Positions 24,861-33,167 of a stretch of DNA of 64,000 bases are shown piece by piece. The stretch comes from Desertivirga xinjiangensis. GTDB taxonomy: Bacteria; Bacteroidota; Bacteroidia; Sphingobacteriales; Sphingobacteriaceae. The position numbers and the translations under genes are program-made. Under the pieces are notes generated by a model. That model was not told where the DNA came from. It searched no databases and worked only from the letters and a program-made list of their open reading frames with translations. The DNA lies in assembly GCF_024436435.1 (NCBI RefSeq), contig NZ_JAFMZP010000001.1, positions 248,001-312,000 of the forward strand. The letters run 5' to 3'. Every line of letters starts with the position of its first letter. The stretch's first letter is position 1.

Positions 24861-25901
24861 GTGGCTGCATCTCCTTTTTCTTCGTACAGGGTAATCGGTG
24901 TTTACGCAACAGCCTGGCTGGTGTGGATGTCAATGCATGCGGCAACCCTGTATTGGCTGGGATTTGGTTGGGAGATTGCCCTGGCGGATGCGCTGATCTC
25001 AGGGGGAACTTTGATACTGGCCTCCTTAATAGTGAGTAATACGCTGCGGTTCTATCAGCCGGGCCGGGGGCGGTACATAAACATCGCTGCCTGGTGTATC
25101 CTGCTATCGGCGATGTCGGTTTTTATCAGCCGTTTTTGTTTGCTGTACCTGTTTAAAGGCGACGCTGCTTATTACGGAGTATTTGAAAAGTCGATCATCA
25201 TCCGGTTTTGTGTAGGTTTTCTTCTTATAGGCGGAATTGCATTACTAAGTATGCTCTGGTATACCTTACAGGATCAGAAAGATAATGAACGTCGTAAAAC
25301 GGATGCAGAACGATTGGCCCGCGAAGCTGAACTATACAACTTACGCCAGCAACTACAGCCTCATTTCCTGTTTAACAGCCTGAACTCCATCAGTGCATTG
25401 ATAGGCCGGAGGCCTGAAGAAGCTCGTACAATGATCTATCAGCTTTCAGATTTTTTGAGAGGTACTCTTAAAAAGGAAGAAAATGAATTTGTAAGCCTGG
25501 CGGATGAGCTTGCACATCTGCAGCTGTATCTTGATATAGAGCGTGTAAGGTTTGGACACCGGCTTGCCACGGAAGTGTCGAAGGAGGATGGCTGCGATGT
25601 TATGAAACTGCCGGCAATGCTTCTTCAGCCCATCGTGGAAAATGCCATTAAATTCGGCTTGTATGATACCACGGGCCAGGTAGTTATTACTGTTTCTGCT
25701 AAATGTATTAAAGGTTATTTGGTGCTTGAAATACGAAATCCTTATGACGCAAGTACTATCCGCCCTCACAGCGGGACGGGATTTGGACTTGCTGGTATCA
25801 GGAGGAGGTTGTATCTTTTATTTGCACGCACAGATCTGATTGAAACTAATGGAGAAAGTGGTATTTTTACTACTTCTGTAAAAATACCTCAGCTAATATG
25901 A
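24861..25901 (+). CDS. LytS-like membrane sensor histidine kinase
   Basis: A 346-residue kinase starting with GTG. Four transmembrane helices lie in about residues 12-135. A coiled-coil linker leads to the His_kinase domain with LQPHFLFNSLNSISAL (His168). The ATPase part has LPAMLLQPIVENAIKFG and GTGFGLAGIRRRL. This class phosphorylates LytTR regulators, and the regulator gene overlaps its stop codon by 4 nt (ATGA). No extracellular sensor domain is visible, so sensing probably happens in the membrane or through the upstream LiaF-like protein. Confidence 0.88.
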   Translation: MAASPFSSYRVIGVYATAWLVWMSMHAATLYWLGFGWEIALADALISGGTLILASLIVSNTLRFYQPGRGRYINIAAWCILLSAMSVFISRFCLLYLFKGDAAYYGVFEKSIIIRFCVGFLLIGGIALLSMLWYTLQDQKDNERRKTDAERLAREAELYNLRQQLQPHFLFNSLNSISALIGRRPEEARTMIYQLSDFLRGTLKKEENEFVSLADELAHLQLYLDIERVRFGHRLATEVSKEDGCDVMKLPAMLLQPIVENAIKFGLYDTTGQVVITVSAKCIKGYLVLEIRNPYDASTIRPHSGTGFGLAGIRRRLYLLFARTDLIETNGESGIFTTSVKIPQLI

Positions 25902-26635
25902 CAAGGGCAATTCTAATCGACGACGAGCCGCTGGCCAGGGAGGTTCTGAAGGAATACCTGGAGGACTTTCCGGAGATACAAGTGGTAGCAGAATGCGGCG
26001 ACGGTTTCGAAGGGGTGAAGGCGATCGCCCTGCATCAACCAGACTTAATCTTCCTGGATATCCAGATGCCTAAGATCTCCGGGTTCGAAATGCTCGAACT
26101 GATCGATCCCCGTCCCGCAGTTGTTTTTACATCTGCTTTTGATGAATATGCGATCAAAGCCTTTGAAGCTTATGCTGTTGATTATCTGTTGAAGCCTTTC
26201 GGCAGGGAGCGTTTCAGGAAGGCGTTTGAGAGGTGGCTGCAACAAAAGAACCTGGTTGAAGTGAAACAGCAGGTAGAAGCATTGCTCGAAACTTCTAGTC
26301 CGGCTCAGATTGAAAGGATCGTGGTTAAGTCGGGCAGCACCATAAAAATTATCCCGGTGGCAGATGTTCTTTATCTGGAGGCCTACGATGATTACGTAAA
26401 GATCCATACTGCCGGCGGCGTCTTTTTAAAGAATAGAACCATGCAGTTCTTTGAAAAGAGCCTGAATGCCGGTCAGTTTGTGCGGGTACACCGTTCGTTT
26501 ATTGTGCAGGTGGCGCAGATTACGGGATTAAGCCCGTATGAAAAGGACTCTTACAAGGTTGCTTTAAAGGTTGGGGAAAGTCTTCCGGTAAGTAAAACCG
26601 GGTATGGGAAGTTAAAGCAGTTGTTACAGATTTAG
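25898..26635 (+). CDS. LytTR-family response regulator
   Basis: A 245-residue regulator. The receiver domain has IDDEPLAREVL, phospho-acceptor Asp54 in IFLDIQMPKISG and the switch Lys in YLLKPFGRERF. The LytTR DNA-binding domain (about 145-245) shows VLYLEAYDDYVKIHT and FVRVHRSFIV. It is translationally coupled to the kinase by a 4-nt overlap. LytTR proteins typically bind paired direct repeats upstream of envelope genes; I could not assign such a repeat in this window. The gene is followed by REP-like copy C. Confidence 0.93.
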   Translation: MTRAILIDDEPLAREVLKEYLEDFPEIQVVAECGDGFEGVKAIALHQPDLIFLDIQMPKISGFEMLELIDPRPAVVFTSAFDEYAIKAFEAYAVDYLLKPFGRERFRKAFERWLQQKNLVEVKQQVEALLETSSPAQIERIVVKSGSTIKIIPVADVLYLEAYDDYVKIHTAGGVFLKNRTMQFFEKSLNAGQFVRVHRSFIVQVAQITGLSPYEKDSYKVALKVGESLPVSKTGYGKLKQLLQI

Positions 26636-26647
26636 AGTAGTGGTGTC

Positions 26648-26699
26648 GTCGGTTCGGAGAACCTACGATAGGGCTTCGGAAATGCAATTTCCGAAGAGC
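26648..26699 (-). repeat. REP-like two-hairpin element, copy C (reversed)
   Basis: A perfect 10-bp-arm hairpin at 26674-26696 (arm CTTCGGAAAT) and a second small hairpin at 26651-26663 (GGTTC-gga-GAACC). On the minus strand the order and spacing equal copies A and B. The loop-side bases differ in both arms together, which keeps pairing and points to selection for structure. It lies between convergent genes. Confidence 0.65.
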
Positions 26700-26712
26700 A
26701 GGGAGAGCATGG

Positions 26713-26740
26713 TTCATTATTCATTATTCATTATTCATAA
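26713..26740 (+). repeat. heptanucleotide microsatellite (CATTATT)
   Basis: Just over three head-to-tail copies of CATTATT, followed by imperfect TCATAA units. Short AT-rich arrays like this are common between genes in Bacteroidota. No promoter or gene start is close enough to suggest phase variation. Confidence 0.6.
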
Positions 26741-26777
26741 CTCATAATTCAACTCTCGTATTTCAACACCCCCTCCA

Positions 26778-27302
26778 TCAAAACTCTTTAAATTTCTCGA
26801 TCTGCTGGTTCGTAAATTTCAGCGTATCGGGCTGAAACAGGTTCCCGTCTTCATCAAACTCTTTATGGATTGCGGGGATATGGATGCGGAGGGGCATTAC
26901 GTAGAGGTTAACATAGTGGCAAACTCCTGTAAAATGTTCAACGCCTCTTATGTTGCCGTATTTTCCGGTGGATACTCCTACCAGGGCTGCTTTTTTACCG
27001 CTGAAGCTTTCAGGATATTTGCAGGCATCAACAAAGAGTTTCAAGATGCCGGGATAGCTGCCGTTATATTCAGGGATGATAAATAGGAACTTGTTGGTTG
27101 CTGATACCAGCTCCTGTATCGGTTCCCAGCTTGCCAGCTTGTGTTTCTCGTACATTTCAGGATGTATCAAACCTTCAGGAAGGTCGGCAAGCGACAGTAT
27201 TTCAGAGACATCGCCGGAGCTAGCAAGCTTGCGCTGGTAGTATTCCGCTAGCTTTAAGGTATAGCTTCCTGGTCTGTTCGTACTCGCAATAATTGTAGTC
27301 AT
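26778..27302 (-). CDS. NADPH-dependent FMN reductase family protein
   Basis: A 174-residue flavodoxin-like protein. IIASTNRPGSYTLKLA is the phosphate-binding start and FLFIIPEYNGSYPGILKLFVDA the conserved flavin loop of the NAD(P)H-dependent FMN reductase family (WrbA/ArsH/azoreductase-like group). VALVGVSTGKYGNIRG is also typical. It probably reduces quinones or other acceptors using NADPH; the physiological substrate is unknown. It is divergent from parA, with 172 bp between the starts. A sequence identical to the E. coli DnaA box lies 2 nt upstream of its start codon. Confidence 0.85.
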   Translation of the reverse strand: MTTIIASTNRPGSYTLKLAEYYQRKLASSGDVSEILSLADLPEGLIHPEMYEKHKLASWEPIQELVSATNKFLFIIPEYNGSYPGILKLFVDACKYPESFSGKKAALVGVSTGKYGNIRGVEHFTGVCHYVNLYVMPLRIHIPAIHKEFDEDGNLFQPDTLKFTNQQIEKFKEF

Positions 27303-27474
27303 TTGTGGATAATATGTTCAAAACGCCCAGAGGGTGCCTCAGATTATTTATATAAAGTTTGTATCTTAGTCGATTGTTAAAAAGCTTTCAGAATAGCAAA
27401 AATAGCAATTTATTCAGCTAAAATTGTTCAAGAATGCGGCTGAATAAGGGTTCGTTTAAAATTAGAGATAAGGA

Positions 27475-28281
27475 ATGAGTAAGATTATCGCGTTAGCCAA
27501 CCAAAAGGGCGGAGTTGGAAAAACCACATCATCCATCAATCTTGCAGCCAGTCTGGCTGTGCTTGAATTTCGCACTTTGCTGGTTGATGCAGATCCGCAG
27601 GCCAATTCAACCTCCGGTATAGGCTTCGATCCGCGGACGATAAAGGAAAGCATCTATGAGTGTATCATAAATGAGGTTGATCCAAGGGAGGCAATTCAAA
27701 AAACAGATACTCCAAACCTCGACCTGTTACCCGCTCATATTGATCTGGTGGGTGCCGAGATCGAGATGATCAACCTGACTGACCGGGAATATAAGATGCG
27801 TGCTGTTTTGAATAAGGTGAAGGATGATTATGATTTTATAATTATAGATTGCTCTCCATCTTTGGGTTTAATTACCATTAATGCATTAACGGCAGCCAAC
27901 TCGGTTATCATCCCGGTACAGTGCGAATACTTTGCGCTGGAGGGATTAGGGAAATTATTAAACACAATTAAGATCGTTCAAAGCCGTTTAAATACTGATC
28001 TGGAAGTCGAGGGTATCTTATTAACCATGTATGATGTGCGTTTGCGCTTATCAAACCAGGTGGTTGAAGAGGTGAAAACCCATTTTCAGGATCTTGTATT
28101 TGATACGATCATTCAGCGGAATACCCGTTTAAGTGAGGCTCCGAGCTTCGGTGTGTCGGTGATCATGCATGATGCTAATTGTAAAGGATCAATCAACTAT
28201 TTAAATTTAGCCAGGGAGATCATTCGTAAGAATGGATTGGTGAAAGAAGACGAAAGCAATAAAGAGGTAGTTAATTCATGA
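27475..28281 (+). CDS. parA: chromosome partitioning ATPase ParA (Soj)
   Basis: A 268-residue ParA/MinD-type ATPase. The deviant Walker A motif QKGGVGKTTSS starts at residue 10, with LLVDADPQANSTSG as the A' box and FIIIDCSPSLGLIT as Walker B. There is no N-terminal DNA-binding extension, so this is the chromosomal Soj type. It works with ParB to segregate origins. The stop overlaps the parB start by 4 nt (ATGA). In the usual chromosomal pattern these genes lie in the origin-proximal region. I found no clear parS site (GTTTCACGTGAAAC-like) in the window. Confidence 0.96.
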   Translation: MSKIIALANQKGGVGKTTSSINLAASLAVLEFRTLLVDADPQANSTSGIGFDPRTIKESIYECIINEVDPREAIQKTDTPNLDLLPAHIDLVGAEIEMINLTDREYKMRAVLNKVKDDYDFIIIDCSPSLGLITINALTAANSVIIPVQCEYFALEGLGKLLNTIKIVQSRLNTDLEVEGILLTMYDVRLRLSNQVVEEVKTHFQDLVFDTIIQRNTRLSEAPSFGVSVIMHDANCKGSINYLNLAREIIRKNGLVKEDESNKEVVNS

Positions 28282-29192
28282 CGACGTACCAGAAAAAAAC
28301 AGGATTAGGAAGAGGGTTAAGTGCGTTGTTGGATGACTCGGAAAATGTTCAGACAGCAGTAGCTCCAAGGCCACAGGCTCAAAAAGAAAGTTCCGTATCT
28401 CCTGGCAATATCAGCCATATTAATGTAAATCAGGTTGAAGTAAATCCATTTCAACCAAGAACCGAGTTTGATCAGGAAGCTTTAAGAGAACTTTCGGAGT
28501 CTATAAAACTTCAGGGTTTAATTCAGCCGATCACCGTAAGAAAGGTTGGTGATAACTCTTTTCAGTTGATCTCCGGAGAGAGAAGGTTAAGGGCGTCTAA
28601 GCTGGCCGGTGTTACTGAGATCCCGGCATATATCCGCACAGCTAACGACCAGCAGATGCTGGAGATGGCCCTTATTGAAAATATTCAGCGTGAAAACCTT
28701 AACTCCATAGAAGTTGCTTTGAGTTTTCAGCGTATGATCGATGAGTGTAACCTGAAACAGGAAGAGCTGGGCGACAGGGTAAGTAAGAACCGTTCAACGG
28801 TGACAAATTATTTACGGCTTTTGAAGCTTCCCCCGGCAATTCAGGCTTCTATCAGGGATGCCCAGATCACTATGGGACATGCCAAAGCTATTTTAGGTCT
28901 GGAAGATGTGGATAAGCAGCTGTTTGTTCACGATGAAATTATTAAGCTAGGACTATCAGTGCGTAAGGCTGAAGAGCTGGTTCGAGAGATCCAGCAATTT
29001 GGACTCAAGAAAAACACCCCGGCGAAAAATGAAAGTGTGTCTTTCCAATATCAAAAGATACAGGATGATCTTGCTTCAAAGTTTGCCACCCGGGTAAAAC
29101 TAAAGGTGCAGGGTAAAGGGAAAGGCGCAATAGAGATTCCGTTTATGTCGGAAGAAGATTTGAGCCGCATTCTCGAACTATTAGACTGGTAA
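28278..29192 (+). CDS. parB: chromosome partitioning protein ParB (Spo0J)
   Basis: A 304-residue ParB. The N-terminal tail GLGRGLSALLDD is the typical chromosomal ParB start that stimulates ParA. The CTPase domain shows VNPFQPRTEFDQEAL and ISGERRLRASKLAG (the GERRxRA box), then ENIQRENLNSIE. The helix-turn-helix is near LKQEELGDRVSKNRSTVTNYLRL. The C-terminal dimerisation region ends in LLDW. The stop codon shares one base with the start of the next gene (TAATG), so at least parA, parB and the DUF5683 gene form one operon. Confidence 0.96.
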   Translation: MTTYQKKTGLGRGLSALLDDSENVQTAVAPRPQAQKESSVSPGNISHINVNQVEVNPFQPRTEFDQEALRELSESIKLQGLIQPITVRKVGDNSFQLISGERRLRASKLAGVTEIPAYIRTANDQQMLEMALIENIQRENLNSIEVALSFQRMIDECNLKQEELGDRVSKNRSTVTNYLRLLKLPPAIQASIRDAQITMGHAKAILGLEDVDKQLFVHDEIIKLGLSVRKAEELVREIQQFGLKKNTPAKNESVSFQYQKIQDDLASKFATRVKLKVQGKGKGAIEIPFMSEEDLSRILELLDW

Positions 29193-29875
29193 TGTATACT
29201 CTACGTATAATTCTGTTTTTGATAGCTTTTGGTTACCTGCCTGTTTTTGCACAAACAGACCCGAAGGTAGTTAAGGTGGATTCGGCAATGTCAAATCCTG
29301 ATCTAAAAACAGATTCAGCATTTTTACCGAAGAAAGATACGACCGTTAAGGTAAATGCTGTAAAAAAAGTAGAGGCTAAACCAGCTGTGGTTAAAGATTC
29401 TGCGCGACTGGCTTTAGAGCGCCTGCCCAGGCAAGCAGTGATGCGGTCGGCAATTTTGCCAGGCTTAGGGCAAATAAAGAATGGCCGATGGTGGAAAGTT
29501 CCTATCATTTATGGTGGTTTTGTGAGTTTGGCACTGGCTATTGACTTTAACCAAAGGTATTATAGGGATATCCTGAGCGAACTTCAGCACCGGCGAACCA
29601 ACAATGGTGAGAAGCTTAATCCCGATTATGAGCCGTTTGAAGAACAGGCTTTAATTTCAGCTAAAGATTTTTACAGGCGAAACCGCGATCTGAGTATCCT
29701 GGGATGCGGCGCCTTATATGCTATCAACCTGATCGACGCGTATGTTGATGCGAAGTTCTTCAGGTTTGATGTTAGTGATGATCTGGCTATAAAAGTATAT
29801 CCATCCGTACAGCCACAGGTTTCTTATGCGTATATTTCGCCGATGCCGGTGATAAAACTAAAATTGTCTTTATGA
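29192..29875 (+). CDS. DUF5683-domain membrane protein
   Basis: A 227-residue protein. A signal peptide or anchor covers the first 20 residues, followed by a low-complexity Lys/Val/Asp-rich spacer (about 22-80). The DUF5683 domain (about 85-225) begins RQAVMRSAILPGLGQIKNGRWWKVPIIYGGFVSLAL, a glycine-containing membrane helix pair also seen in TM2-like proteins. Function is unknown. Its fixed place between parB and dapB suggests an envelope or chromosome-anchoring role, by position only. Start and parB stop overlap by one base. Confidence 0.75.
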   Translation: MYTLRIILFLIAFGYLPVFAQTDPKVVKVDSAMSNPDLKTDSAFLPKKDTTVKVNAVKKVEAKPAVVKDSARLALERLPRQAVMRSAILPGLGQIKNGRWWKVPIIYGGFVSLALAIDFNQRYYRDILSELQHRRTNNGEKLNPDYEPFEEQALISAKDFYRRNRDLSILGCGALYAINLIDAYVDAKFFRFDVSDDLAIKVYPSVQPQVSYAYISPMPVIKLKLSL

Positions 29876-29939
29876 GAGCCATTGAATTTCAGGAGAAAGC
29901 CTCATATTTAATGACTCAAACTTCATATCAGCTCATACA

Positions 29940-30686
29940 ATGAAATTAGCCCTTTTAGGTTATGGAAAAATGGGCCGCATTATTGAAAAATTTGCAATAG
30001 ATCGCGGTCACGAAATCGTTCTTAAAATTGACGAAAATACCCTTGGACAATTAACAGTAGAAAATCTTAAGAAGGCTGACGCCGCCATAGACTTCAGCAC
30101 TCCGCATTCCGTACTTAATAATATCAGTAAGTGTTTTGAGGCTGACCTGCCGGTTGTAGTGGGAACTACAGGCTGGTATGATGAACTGGAATCTGTTAAG
30201 AATACTTGCGAAAGTGGTAACAAAACTTTGCTCTATGGCTCTAACTTCAGTATCGGTGTTAATGTCTTTTTCATGGTGAACAAAGTTTTGGCGAAGATCA
30301 TGAACAAGTATTCGCAGTATGATGTGCTGGTGGAGGAGATTCATCACACACACAAACTTGATTCGCCAAGCGGAACGGCCATTACCATTGCAGAGGGGAT
30401 ACTGGAAGGATTGGATAGCAAAAAGGAGTGGGTAAATGACCTGGTAGGCGAAGGTGAAGATGTTGTTGCAAAACCTGAGCAGCTGCTTATTGAGTCGCAC
30501 CGGATTGAAGAAGTTCCCGGAACTCATACGGTGATCTATAGTTCGGAAGTGGATGATATTGAATTCAAACATACCGCGCATAGCCGGGCGGGCTTTGCCC
30601 TGGGTGCGGTATTGGCAGCTGAATGGTTACAAGATAAAAAAGGCTTTTACTCAGTAAAAGATATGTTCGATTTTAATATAAACTAA
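29940..30686 (+). CDS. dapB: 4-hydroxy-tetrahydrodipicolinate reductase
   Basis: A 248-residue DapB. The Rossmann motif is LLGYGKMGRII, the active-site block EEIHHTHKLDSPSGTA contains the conserved His pair and the Lys, and VVGTTGWYD lies in the nucleotide-binding half. It reduces HTPA to tetrahydrodipicolinate in the diaminopimelate/lysine pathway, consistent with dapA at 53.6 kb and the DNPR motif of MurE. It follows the DUF5683 gene by 64 bp and precedes lepB by 3 bp. Confidence 0.96.
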   Translation: MKLALLGYGKMGRIIEKFAIDRGHEIVLKIDENTLGQLTVENLKKADAAIDFSTPHSVLNNISKCFEADLPVVVGTTGWYDELESVKNTCESGNKTLLYGSNFSIGVNVFFMVNKVLAKIMNKYSQYDVLVEEIHHTHKLDSPSGTAITIAEGILEGLDSKKEWVNDLVGEGEDVVAKPEQLLIESHRIEEVPGTHTVIYSSEVDDIEFKHTAHSRAGFALGAVLAAEWLQDKKGFYSVKDMFDFNIN

Positions 30687-30689
30687 TTA

Positions 30690-32213
30690 ATGACATCAGA
30701 AAACGGATGGCTGGTATACCTGGTGCCTGTACTGGCATTGTACTTTGCCGGGTTATGGAAATTATTTGAAAAGGCCGGCAGAAAGGGCTGGGAAGCGCTG
30801 GTCCCTTTTTATAACGTATACATTATGATCAAGCTTACAGGAAGACCATCCTGGTGGCTGATCTTGTTCTTTATTCCGGTGATCAATGTGATCGCAGGAA
30901 TTGCCTTGATGCTGGATTTTGCGAAGAGCTTTGGAAAGTTTGGTTTTTGGGAGCATGCAGGGACCATTATATTCCCGTTTGTAATGTTTCCGCTATGGGG
31001 ATTTGATAAGGACACCCGTTACTTAGGTCTTTCGGCCACTGAAGAGTTCAGAAAAGCGAACCCATATAAGAAGGGTGCCGGTAGGGAATGGGCTGACGCC
31101 ATTGTGTTTGCAGTAGTTGCGGCTACTTTAATCCGTAGCTTTTTACTGGAAGCTTATACAATACCTACCGGGTCGATGGAAAAATCCTTACTGATAGGCG
31201 ATTTTTTATTCGTGAGTAAGGTAAATTACGGTGGTCGTGTTCCAATGACACCGGTTGCTTTTCCTTTTGCCCACCATACCATGCCGCTTACAGGTACTAA
31301 AGCTTACTGGGATGGCGTACAGCTAAAATATCGCAGGTTGCCTGGACTCGAGGAGATCGAAAGAGGCGATGTTGTGGTGTTTAACTATCCGGAGGGAGAC
31401 ACTGTTGTACTGGAGACTCAGGCAGAGGCAAGTTATTACCAGCTGGTGCGGCAAATGGGCAGGGATGCTGTGCGCTCAAATCCAAACTTTACGATTGTTG
31501 AACGTCCGGTTGATAAACGCGAGAATTATATAAAACGTTGCGTGGCTATTGCCGGTGATACTGTAAAAATCGTTAATGCACAGGTCTTTGTTAACGGTAA
31601 AGCCGCAGAGAACCCTGTTGAAGGGCAGAAAATGCACTACGTTAAGTCCAACGGCACCGATTTTAACCCGCAAACGCTGCAGGATATGAACATAAGTTTC
31701 AGCCAGGTAAGTGCAGATGAGTATCATTTTAACATGACTGCTGCCCAGGCGGCGGATATCAGGAAGTGGGCTAATGTGAAGGAGGTAATTCCTTTGATAA
31801 AGCTTGAAGGTGATTACGATCCTTCAGTTTTTCCTCAAAATCCGAATTTTAAATGGAACCAGGATAATTTTGGTCCACTGATCATTCCGAAAAAGGGCTG
31901 GACTGTTAAGCTCGATAGTATGACCATCCCTGTATATAAACGGGCGATCCAGGTTTACGAAGGAAATACTGTGGAAGAAAAAGGCGGTCAGCTGATCATT
32001 AATGGCAAGGCTTCCGCCAGCTATACCTTTAGAATGGATTATTTCTGGATGATGGGAGACAACAGGGATAACTCGCTTGATTCACGGTTCTGGGGTTTTG
32101 TGCCACAGGATCATATCGTTGGAAAGGCTTTATTTATCTGGATGAGCCTTGATGAAAATGGCAGTTTCTTGAGTAAGGTTCGCTGGAACCGCTTGTTTAA
32201 AGGGATTCATTAA
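30690..32213 (+). CDS. lepB: signal peptidase I with N-terminal membrane extension
   Basis: A 507-residue S26-family peptidase, longer than E. coli LepB (324). Residues 1-115 form a DUF5684-like membrane domain with two or three helices (LVPVLALYFAGLWKLF, WWLILFFIPVINVIAGIALM). A further helix follows (137-152). The catalytic Ser162 lies in IPTGSMEKSL and Lys282 in YIKRCVAIAGD. The box near the C-terminus is MGDNRDNSLDSRFWGFVP. A large insertion (about 290-430) separates the Lys box from the C-terminal box. It removes signal peptides from exported proteins. The start is 3 nt after dapB, so the two are co-transcribed. Confidence 0.95.
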   Translation: MTSENGWLVYLVPVLALYFAGLWKLFEKAGRKGWEALVPFYNVYIMIKLTGRPSWWLILFFIPVINVIAGIALMLDFAKSFGKFGFWEHAGTIIFPFVMFPLWGFDKDTRYLGLSATEEFRKANPYKKGAGREWADAIVFAVVAATLIRSFLLEAYTIPTGSMEKSLLIGDFLFVSKVNYGGRVPMTPVAFPFAHHTMPLTGTKAYWDGVQLKYRRLPGLEEIERGDVVVFNYPEGDTVVLETQAEASYYQLVRQMGRDAVRSNPNFTIVERPVDKRENYIKRCVAIAGDTVKIVNAQVFVNGKAAENPVEGQKMHYVKSNGTDFNPQTLQDMNISFSQVSADEYHFNMTAAQAADIRKWANVKEVIPLIKLEGDYDPSVFPQNPNFKWNQDNFGPLIIPKKGWTVKLDSMTIPVYKRAIQVYEGNTVEEKGGQLIINGKASASYTFRMDYFWMMGDNRDNSLDSRFWGFVPQDHIVGKALFIWMSLDENGSFLSKVRWNRLFKGIH

Positions 32214-32226
32214 GGGTTTATATTAA

Positions 32227-32251
32227 TAACGGCCGGATAAACCGGCCGTTA
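32227..32251. terminator. hairpin ending the parA-lepB operon
   Basis: A perfect 10-bp stem (TAACGGCCGG and its complement) around a 5-nt loop, 14 nt after the lepB stop. No T run follows on either strand, so it may act with an extra factor or as an mRNA 3' end stabiliser. Confidence 0.6.
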
Positions 32252-32346
32252 CATCTACCTATGAAAAACTTATCCTTTGCAGGATAAAATCTTAATGTCT
32301 TTTTTGCGCGGACACACAGTGACCAGCGATGATGATGCGGTCGTTA

Positions 32347-32425
32347 TGCCGAATTTATTTCGGCACCTCTTGAACGAAGTGTAGAAGTCGTACTTAGACA
32401 AGAGATCCTGAAACAAGTTCAGGAT
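32347..32425. repeat. two palindromic intergenic repeat motifs
   Basis: A hairpin at 32347-32365 (TGCCGAA/TTCGGCA) and another at 32405-32425 (ATCCTGAA-N5-TTCAGGAT). Sequences reading GATCCTGAAACAAGTTCAGG are widespread dispersed intergenic repeats in several bacteria including Pedobacter relatives (recalled knowledge). Within this window I saw only this copy. The 280-bp gap between lepB and the 71-residue gene holds nothing else clear. Confidence 0.5.
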
Positions 32426-32493
32426 GACAAGACCCTTGCTATCGCATGCGTGCTAAGAAACTAATTTCAAAACAACCTCTTTCAATATAATCT

Positions 32494-32709
32494 TTAAACA
32501 TCCTTCGGTGCTTTCTTTATCGGATGTACTGGTTGCTCGCTTTCTTCTTTAACTTTTGCGGGGCTTTTAAAAGCAGGATCTTTTTTCTTGTATTTCTTAT
32601 CTCCTGGTTTTAAAACAGCCTCTTCATCGTTTTCAGGATGCTTAATATGTTTGCGTTCAGAATCTTTAGGTTCCAGTTCTTCAGGTTCGTTACTTTGGTT
32701 ATTAATCAT
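32494..32709 (-). CDS. small charged hypothetical protein
   Basis: 71 residues, almost entirely Lys, Glu, Asp and Pro with no hydrophobic core, so it is probably disordered. KHPENDEEAVLKPGDKKYKKKDP shows the composition. I recognise no domain. It could be a real small gene, since it has a clean ATG and no competing gene on the other strand. Confidence 0.45.
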   Translation of the reverse strand: MINNQSNEPEELEPKDSERKHIKHPENDEEAVLKPGDKKYKKKDPAFKSPAKVKEESEQPVHPIKKAPKDV

Positions 32710-32813
32710 TGGTTTAATAGTATAACAGTTGCTCTTTTAAATTGTTTTCCCACTAGTTAATTTATTCGTTCCTAGGTGGTGCGTTCTGGTAGTGTACCTG
32801 CATAACATGTCGT

Positions 32814-33041
32814 TTAAAAAAAATGTTCTTCAATTTTGCTGCAAATTTCTTTCAGATCTGGTTCGCTGAAGGTTTGTCCGTCGATAACCTTCCAGTTTTC
32901 TGAATCGGTATACCGGATTTTCGATATTTCCTCACCGTTTGCTACAAGATGAAAAATGCTGGTATCTATAGAGTCGTCTGGAATTATTAGAATCGTCACC
33001 TCTCTGTTTTCAATAATTGCGTTAACTGAAAAACTTTCCAT
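32814..33041 (-). CDS. small conserved-looking hypothetical protein
   Basis: 75 residues with an alternating strand pattern (VNAIIENREVTILIIPDD, FHLVANGEEISKIRYTDSENW) and a C-terminal helix (EPDLKEICSKIEEHF). No motif is recognised and there is no signal peptide. The composition is that of a small folded protein. It is divergent from gap, with 126 bp between the starts. Confidence 0.5.
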   Translation of the reverse strand: MESFSVNAIIENREVTILIIPDDSIDTSIFHLVANGEEISKIRYTDSENWKVIDGQTFSEPDLKEICSKIEEHFF

Positions 33042-33167
33042 ATGCCCGGCAGAATTGTTTAATGATTAAATGCTCAATTGGTTACAATGTTTGTAATTTT
33101 TTCATTGTGCGCAGACCCGGCATATTTTACCTTCAGAAGATTTAAAATTGCCTTAATTTGCAGAATC

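Noticed and set aside
26713-26752. Phase-variable promoter repeat
   Set aside because: The heptamer array lies between convergent gene ends and not near any start codon or promoter.
27304-27312. Perfect DnaA box (TGTGGATAA) between the FMN reductase and parA genes, possible oriC
   Set aside because: It is a single copy, no dnaA gene or AT-rich unwinding region is nearby, and one perfect 9-mer is expected by chance about once per 130 kb on either strand. Not enough for an origin call.
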